Assembly: GCA_964202965.1 (NCBI GenBank)
Contig: CAXNKG010000041.1
Span: forward strand, 1 to 26,979
DNA: 26,979 nt
Origin: CAXNKG01 sp964202965
GTDB lineage: Bacteria > Acidobacteriota > Vicinamibacteria > Vicinamibacterales > UBA2999
Direction of reading: 5' to 3'
Below, piece after piece: positions 22,969 through 26,979 of the stretch. Every line of letters starts with the position of its first letter. Within the stretch, counting starts at the first letter, position 1. The notes under the pieces were generated by a model that had not been told where the DNA came from, did no database searches, and saw only the letters and a list, made by a program, of their open reading frames with translations. The translations under genes were made by a program, and so were the position numbers.

Positions 22969-24258
22969 GTGACAGAGCGTTCCGCGTTCGATTCCGTCGA
23001 GCCACCGTCCACCGCGCTCATCGACGCGTGCGTGCACTGCGGGTTCTGCCTGCCGACGTGCCCCACGTATCTGCTCTGGAACGAGGAGATGGATTCTCCG
23101 CGCGGCCGCATCTACCTGATGAAGGCGGGGCTCGAAGGCCGGACGGCGATGACGTCGACCTTCGTCGAGCACTTCGATCGGTGCCTCGGCTGCATGTCGT
23201 GCGTGACCGCGTGCCCATCCGGCGTCCAGTACGGTCCGCTGATCGAGAAGACGCGCGCCCAGATCGAACGCAGCTACCCGCGCAGCCTCGGCGATCGGGC
23301 GTTCCGGTCGCTGCTGTTCAGCGTGCTGCCGTACCCCGGTCGCCTTCGGGTGGCGCTGGCGCCCCTGGCCCTGCTGTCCTGGCTGCCCGGGGCGCTTGAC
23401 CGGGTGGGCCTCCTCGCCTTGCTTCCGGCACGGATTGGCGCGCTCCTCCGACTGGCGCCGCCGGTGTCGTTCGCAGGGCTGGCGGCCCGGTCGCCCGTCG
23501 AGACGCCCGCGGTTGGCGAGCAGCGGATGCACGTCGGGCTGCTCACGGGGTGCGTGCAGCGCATGACGTTCCCGGGCGTGAACCAGTCGACGATCAACGT
23601 GCTGTCGGCGGAGGGATGCCGCGTCAGCGCGCCGGCCGATCAGGGCTGCTGCGGGGCGCTCTCGCTGCACGCGGGCAACGTGGACCAGGCCCGCGAGCTC
23701 GCCCGGCGGAACATCGAGGTCTTCGAGCGGTCGGGCGTTGATCGGATTGCCGTGAATGCCGCCGGCTGCGGTTCCTGCATGAAGGAATACGGCCACCTGT
23801 TCAAGGACGATCCCGCCTGGGCCGCCCGCGCGCGCACGTTCGGCGAACGGGTGCGCGACGTGTCAGAAGTGCTTGTCGAGGTTGGCGAACCACGGGCGCC
23901 ACGCCACGCGATCACGGCCCGGGTCGTCTACCACGATGCGTGTCACCTGGCCCACGCCCAGGGCGTGCGCGCCGAGCCGCGGGCAATGCTGGCATCCATC
24001 CCTGGCGTAGAGGTGGTCACACCGGCCGAATCGGAGATCTGCTGCGGGAGCGCCGGGATCTACAACCTTGTGGAACCGGAGGCGGCGGCGCAACTCGGCG
24101 AACGCAAGGCGCGGCACATCGCCGCGCTCGAGCCCGACATCATCGCGACCGGCAACCCGGGCTGTACGCTGCAGATTGCCGCCGCCGGACGCCGCCTCGG
24201 CCACGCCTGGCGCATCGTCCACCCGATCGAGCTGCTCGACGAGTCGATTCGCGGCTGA
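22969..24258 (+). CDS. glcF: Glycolate oxidase iron-sulfur subunit GlcF
   Basis: A 429-residue electron-transfer subunit. Two ferredoxin-type [4Fe-4S] motifs are complete: C21-C24-C27-C31 (CVHCGFCLPTCP) and C72-C75-C78-C82 (CLGCMSCVTACP). Two CCG (DUF224) repeats follow, with DQGCCGAL, AAGCGSCMKEYG, YHDACHLAHAQG and EICCGSAGIYN, as in GlcF and heterodisulfide reductase HdrD. The GTG start is at 22969. AAAG of the preceding heptamer array touches the start codon, so the ribosome site is unclear. It is the third gene of the glcDEF operon. Its TGA stop and that of the converging gene at 24274 lie in the two arms of one dyad. Confidence 0.93.
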   Translation: MTERSAFDSVEPPSTALIDACVHCGFCLPTCPTYLLWNEEMDSPRGRIYLMKAGLEGRTAMTSTFVEHFDRCLGCMSCVTACPSGVQYGPLIEKTRAQIERSYPRSLGDRAFRSLLFSVLPYPGRLRVALAPLALLSWLPGALDRVGLLALLPARIGALLRLAPPVSFAGLAARSPVETPAVGEQRMHVGLLTGCVQRMTFPGVNQSTINVLSAEGCRVSAPADQGCCGALSLHAGNVDQARELARRNIEVFERSGVDRIAVNAAGCGSCMKEYGHLFKDDPAWAARARTFGERVRDVSEVLVEVGEPRAPRHAITARVVYHDACHLAHAQGVRAEPRAMLASIPGVEVVTPAESEICCGSAGIYNLVEPEAAAQLGERKARHIAALEPDIIATGNPGCTLQIAAAGRRLGHAWRIVHPIELLDESIRG

Positions 24259-24282
24259 GCCCGCCGCGCCCGATCAGCCGCG
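24250..24282. terminator. Dyad containing both convergent stop codons
   Basis: The perfect 9-bp arms CGCGGCTGA (24250-24258) and TCAGCCGCG (24274-24282) are separated by 15 bp. Each arm ends in the TGA of one gene, so both proteins end in Arg-Gly-stop with the same codons. It could be a compact bidirectional terminator, but there is no T-tract on either side. Confidence 0.5.
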
Positions 24283-25143
24283 CTCGCGCGTCACCATGTG
24301 CGGGAGGTCCCGCTCCACGCACGGCAGCGGTTCCTCGAGCTCGGCGAGCGGGTCGGTGTTCAGCTGGCGTCTCATCGGGGCCGGCTTCCACGGCTGCAGC
24401 AGGATCGGGTCGGTGACCTCCGCCTCCCACGTCAGGGTATTGCCGGTACGACGAATCCGCTCGACGACGCGCTTGTCCGGGCTGGTGATCCAGCCCGGCC
24501 AGCCAAGCCACTCCAGGCCATTGAAGTCGACGGTCGTGATGACGAGGGTCTCGTCCTCCCATCGGCCGACCGAGTGCCCGAGCCACGTGCCCAGCCAGTG
24601 TTCCTCCGGCGGGTGGGCGCGGCCATCGATGTAGATCCGGCGAATGTGCAGCGGATACAGAAAAATCATGTGTCTGTCGGTCTGCACGATTTCCTGCGGC
24701 ATGCCGATCCGCGGCACGCCCTCAGGCATGCACTGAAATTCCGGGTCCGGCGCCGCCAGCGAGTGGCCGTTGACGTCACTGAACTGCACCCGCTCCCAGT
24801 GCTCCGGTTTGTACCAGGGTCTCGCCTCCCGCGGGAACCGGCGCAGCGCGAACCCCGCATCCCGCTCGAAATCGACAGGATTGCCGGTGCGCCCCGGAAG
24901 CGTCAGCCTGCCGGTCTGAGGGTTGAGAAGCCCCCCCTGCGGCTGTCCCCGGCGAATCGTGGGCACCCAGATGCCGCTGAAATCGGGAACCCCGTTGGGT
25001 CTGCGCGGCGTTTGTGCGGTGGTCTGCGCCGGCGCGCCGGCCGCCACCGTCCCCTGCGCGGCCGCATCTGGGGCGGCGAGCCATGCCGCAAGAATCACTG
25101 CCGCCACGCTGCCAGCACGACCAGGGTACACAGCTGCCGTCAT
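24274..25143 (-). CDS. Secreted protein of unknown function
   Basis: A 289-residue protein I recognise only as one of the lineage-typical exported hypotheticals with a PDFSGIW opening. The signal peptide is at 1-30 (GSVAAVILAAWLAAPDAAAQG), followed by a low-complexity Ala/Thr/Gln stretch. The mature part has PNGVPDFSGIWVPTIRRG, then DPEFQCMPEGVPRIG, FLYPLHIRRIYIDGRAHP, WLGHSVGRWEDETLVITTVDFNG and a closing PILLQPWKPAPM. Abundant Trp and aromatic residues suggest a beta-rich fold. No catalytic signature is seen. The ATG at 25141-25143 is fixed by GGAGG 7 nt upstream; the frame is open to 25353 but has no coding character there. It converges with glcF across 15 bp and has a candidate promoter and operator upstream. 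Confidence 0.85.
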   Translation of the reverse strand: MTAAVYPGRAGSVAAVILAAWLAAPDAAAQGTVAAGAPAQTTAQTPRRPNGVPDFSGIWVPTIRRGQPQGGLLNPQTGRLTLPGRTGNPVDFERDAGFALRRFPREARPWYKPEHWERVQFSDVNGHSLAAPDPEFQCMPEGVPRIGMPQEIVQTDRHMIFLYPLHIRRIYIDGRAHPPEEHWLGTWLGHSVGRWEDETLVITTVDFNGLEWLGWPGWITSPDKRVVERIRRTGNTLTWEAEVTDPILLQPWKPAPMRRQLNTDPLAELEEPLPCVERDLPHMVTRERG

Positions 25144-25150
25144 ATGCCAT

Positions 25151-25155
25151 CCTCC
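25151..25155 (-). promoter_or_regulatory. Shine-Dalgarno of the secreted unknown protein
   Basis: GGAGG on the minus strand, 7 nt before the ATG at 25143. It selects this start over upstream in-frame codons. Confidence 0.7.
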
Positions 25156-25195
25156 GCGTTTCCGCGACCATAACACGCGGCGGAAACTCCATCGC

Positions 25196-25216
25196 ATTGT
25201 ACGGGAACCTCCCGTA
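25196..25216 (-). promoter_or_regulatory. Operator-like dyad overlapping a candidate -10
   Basis: TACGGGA (25200-25206), ACC, TCCCGTA (25210-25216) is a perfect 7+3+7 inverted repeat. On the minus strand its end overlaps TACAAT (25196-25201), a good -10 that would give a leader of about 45 nt for the gene starting at 25143. No good -35 is present, which would suit an activator- or repressor-controlled promoter. The regulator is unknown. Confidence 0.4.
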
Positions 25217-25280
25217 GGTGCGAGCTCACCATGTCGGACACGAGCTGTGAGAGACCACCTTGACGAACGGTGAGCCTGGC

Positions 25281-25312
25281 AAAAAAAGGGGCGGGGTCCG
25301 AAGGCCCCGCCC
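25281..25312 (-). terminator. Intrinsic terminator of the second TonB receptor
   Basis: On the minus strand the stem GGGCGGGG/CCCCGCCC (25289-25312) encloses a C(TTCG)G tetraloop with one mismatch and is followed, after one further C, by seven T (25281-25287). This is a textbook rho-independent terminator about 50 bp downstream of the receptor stop. Confidence 0.9.
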
Positions 25313-25329
25313 TGAGTGGAGATGGCGGA

Positions 25330-25350
25330 CGCCGGGTCCTCGACCCGGCG
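25330..25350 (-). other. Second hairpin between receptor stop and terminator
   Basis: CGCCGGGTC, a CTC loop, then GACCCGGCG: a perfect 9-bp stem 9 bp downstream of the TAG at 25360. It has no T-tract of its own and may protect the 3' end of the receptor mRNA or assist the adjacent terminator. Confidence 0.6.
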
Positions 25351-25359
25351 CACCGTTGA

Positions 25360-26979
25360 CTAGAACGACAGCCGGACGCCCAACTGCATGACGCGCGGCC
25401 AGTAGGCGATGTTCGAGTTGAACGCGGGCCGCCCGAAGAGGGCGTTGCTCTCGTTTGTCGTGTACGACCCGTAGTTCGCGTGGTTGAGCAGATTGAAGAT
25501 CTCGAACATGCCGTCCACCCGCACGGTGCCGCCGAGCGGAATCCGCTGCTGAATTCGGGTATCGACGCGGTGGATCGGCTGGCCGACGAACGTGTTGCGC
25601 GGGACGATCGTGCCGTCCGCACGTAACCGCTGCTCGGACTGGCTGTTCTCACCACGACGATCGACGCCCGTGTTGACGCCCCGCCGCTCGCCCGAGCCGT
25701 AGAAGTAGACGCCGCTCATCTGGAGGCCCCTGCCGATATCCCAGATGCCGTTCGCGGTGAACCGGTGGCGCTGGTCGCTCTCGGCATTGGTGTAATCGCC
25801 GCCCATATCCTGCGCCAGCGGGAACCCGATCTCCCGGCTCGTCACCAGACCATCGCTCCCGATCAGCCACTGCTCGCGGCTCGGGTTCGCGTCCTTGAAG
25901 TAGGCCAGGGTATAGCTGCCCGACATCTGCCAGTTATCGCTGTACCGCTTCGTGAGCGTGAAGTCCGTGCCGTAGTAGTTCGAGCGGCCGGCGAGCCACT
26001 CGAAGTTGACCGTGCCCCAGTTCGGGAACGGCCGCGTGGCGATGTTGGCAAACGGGAAGTTCGCGCCCGTCGCCTGGTTGTACGACAGGTTGCCGTTGAC
26101 GCCCACTTCTTCCCGGCGCCCTGCCGTGAAGTTGAAGTTGGTCTCGAACGCCATGTCGTCGCTCAACTGCCGCTGGAACCCAACACCGGCCTGGTGCGCG
26201 AATTGCGGCGGACGGCCCTCGTAGTTGATTTCCTGCGTGAGCGCGCGGAAGACGCAGCCGCGCGCCGAGTTGTTCACGTCGCAGGCGCGCGCAACGGCAT
26301 CCAGACCGGTCGGCTTGGGTCCGCCCCACTCGCCTTCCTTGCTGGCGCCGGGCCCGAACCAGTTCGGCACAAAGTCCGCCCGGCCATCCGGGAAGATTTC
26401 GTTCTCGAACCTGGCGCAGTAATTCGCCTCGGTCGAGCAGAGATAGCCCTGCGTCTGCTGCACGCCGTCGTTCGGCTGGAACGCGAAGAACAGGCCGTAG
26501 CCGCCGCGGATGACGGTCCGGTCGTCCAGCTTGAAGTTCATCCCGACGCGCGGCGCGAAGTTGGCCCTGGGCGGCGTCTGGCCGCCGGAGATCCAGGGGC
26601 GGAACTCCAGGGTCTCACTGTTGCCGTTGCTGTCCCAGTCCAACCGTACACCCATGTTCACGGTGAGCCGATCGCTCGCGGACCAGTCGTCCTGGTACCA
26701 GGCCGACAGCAGGTGCCGCGTGACGTCGTAGGTGTGCTCCGTGCTCGTCAGCGAGTGCTGGATGCTCACGGTGTTCCGGTTCAGCGGCGCAATATTCCAC
26801 GTGGAGGCGTCGTTCCAGACCGGGAACATCGCCGCCAGCTCGGCCGCCGTCGGCGCCTGCGCGGGAGTGCCACCCCTGGCATCGATGCTGCCCATGCAGC
26901 GCAGGCACCACCGGAAGTCGTTGAAGAACTTCATGTACTCCCCGCCGATCTTCACGTCGTGCCGGCCGCCCATGTCGTA
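25360..26979 (-). CDS. TonB-dependent receptor, Oar-like, C-terminal part (5' end outside window)
   Basis: The frame is open from the right edge (YDMGGRHDVKIGGEYM) to TAG at 25360-25362, 539 residues in the window. It aligns to about residue 468 onward of the complete receptor at 15130-18084, so the signal peptide, regulatory-like domain and plug lie beyond the edge. Shared blocks include RHDxxxGGEYM, the CLRCMG pair in the same place as CNQCMG, NFAPRVGMNFKLDDRTVIRGGYGLFF, VTGANFPFxNIA-type loops and FEIFNLLNHANYGSY. It ends VRLSF with the terminal phenylalanine of outer-membrane barrels. Further cysteine pairs (YLCSTEANYC and ACDVNNSARGC) suggest disulfide-stabilised surface loops. It is followed by two hairpins and a clear terminator, so it is the last gene of its transcript. 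Confidence 0.92.
   Translation of the reverse strand, partial: YDMGGRHDVKIGGEYMKFFNDFRWCLRCMGSIDARGGTPAQAPTAAELAAMFPVWNDASTWNIAPLNRNTVSIQHSLTSTEHTYDVTRHLLSAWYQDDWSASDRLTVNMGVRLDWDSNGNSETLEFRPWISGGQTPPRANFAPRVGMNFKLDDRTVIRGGYGLFFAFQPNDGVQQTQGYLCSTEANYCARFENEIFPDGRADFVPNWFGPGASKEGEWGGPKPTGLDAVARACDVNNSARGCVFRALTQEINYEGRPPQFAHQAGVGFQRQLSDDMAFETNFNFTAGRREEVGVNGNLSYNQATGANFPFANIATRPFPNWGTVNFEWLAGRSNYYGTDFTLTKRYSDNWQMSGSYTLAYFKDANPSREQWLIGSDGLVTSREIGFPLAQDMGGDYTNAESDQRHRFTANGIWDIGRGLQMSGVYFYGSGERRGVNTGVDRRGENSQSEQRLRADGTIVPRNTFVGQPIHRVDTRIQQRIPLGGTVRVDGMFEIFNLLNHANYGSYTTNESNALFGRPAFNSNIAYWPRVMQLGVRLSF

Overview
This is a gene-dense, GC-rich stretch of chromosome. Most of it encodes exported or outer-membrane proteins. 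The combination points to an acidobacterium of the Vicinamibacteria type (an inference from gene content, not from a marker gene): large TonB-dependent receptors of the Oar-like class with an N-terminal carboxypeptidase-regulatory-like domain, three CBM9/DUF5916 proteins, a serine/threonine kinase fused to a TolB-type propeller, and short heptameric tandem repeats between genes. I saw no tRNA, rRNA, CRISPR array, integrase or transposase gene, and no gene-free stretch longer than 300 bases.

Layout. 1-7526 (minus strand): a DUF5916 protein, an M28 metallopeptidase, a threonine/serine dehydratase-like PLP enzyme and a Ser/Thr kinase follow each other in one direction. The kinase runs off the left edge. 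It is interrupted by an in-frame TAG at codon 90 and carries two in-frame 30-bp REP-like palindromes. 7672-9382 (plus): a Tat-exported type II haloacid dehalogenase and a subclass B3-like metallo-beta-lactamase form a short operon. 9391-13936: two more DUF5916 proteins stand head to head with only 16 bp between start codons (about 40 bp with an alternative start). 13963-14967: a zinc-less MDR oxidoreductase follows the second of them. 15130-18084 (minus): a complete TonB-dependent receptor. 18112-20199 (minus): acetyl-CoA synthetase. 20246-24258 (plus): a glycolate oxidase operon glcDEF, divergent from acs across a 46-bp gap. 24274-25143 (minus): a secreted protein of unknown function. 25360-26979 (minus): the C-terminal part of a second TonB-dependent receptor, followed by a clear intrinsic terminator.

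How it fits together. acs and glcDEF suggest two-carbon metabolism: glycolate is oxidised to glyoxylate and acetate is activated to acetyl-CoA. The receptors, DUF5916 barrels, M28 peptidase and secreted enzymes suggest uptake and processing of polymers or peptides at the outer membrane. These are family-based inferences; no substrate can be read from the sequence.

The most unusual material is repeat-derived. REP-like palindromes with a GTAG head are translated as part of the kinase, one of them in its activation loop. Seven-bp-period tandem arrays abut or form gene ends: the glcE-glcF spacer is exactly six heptamers, the start codon of the dehydratase lies inside an array, and the stop codon of the first DUF5916 gene lies inside another.
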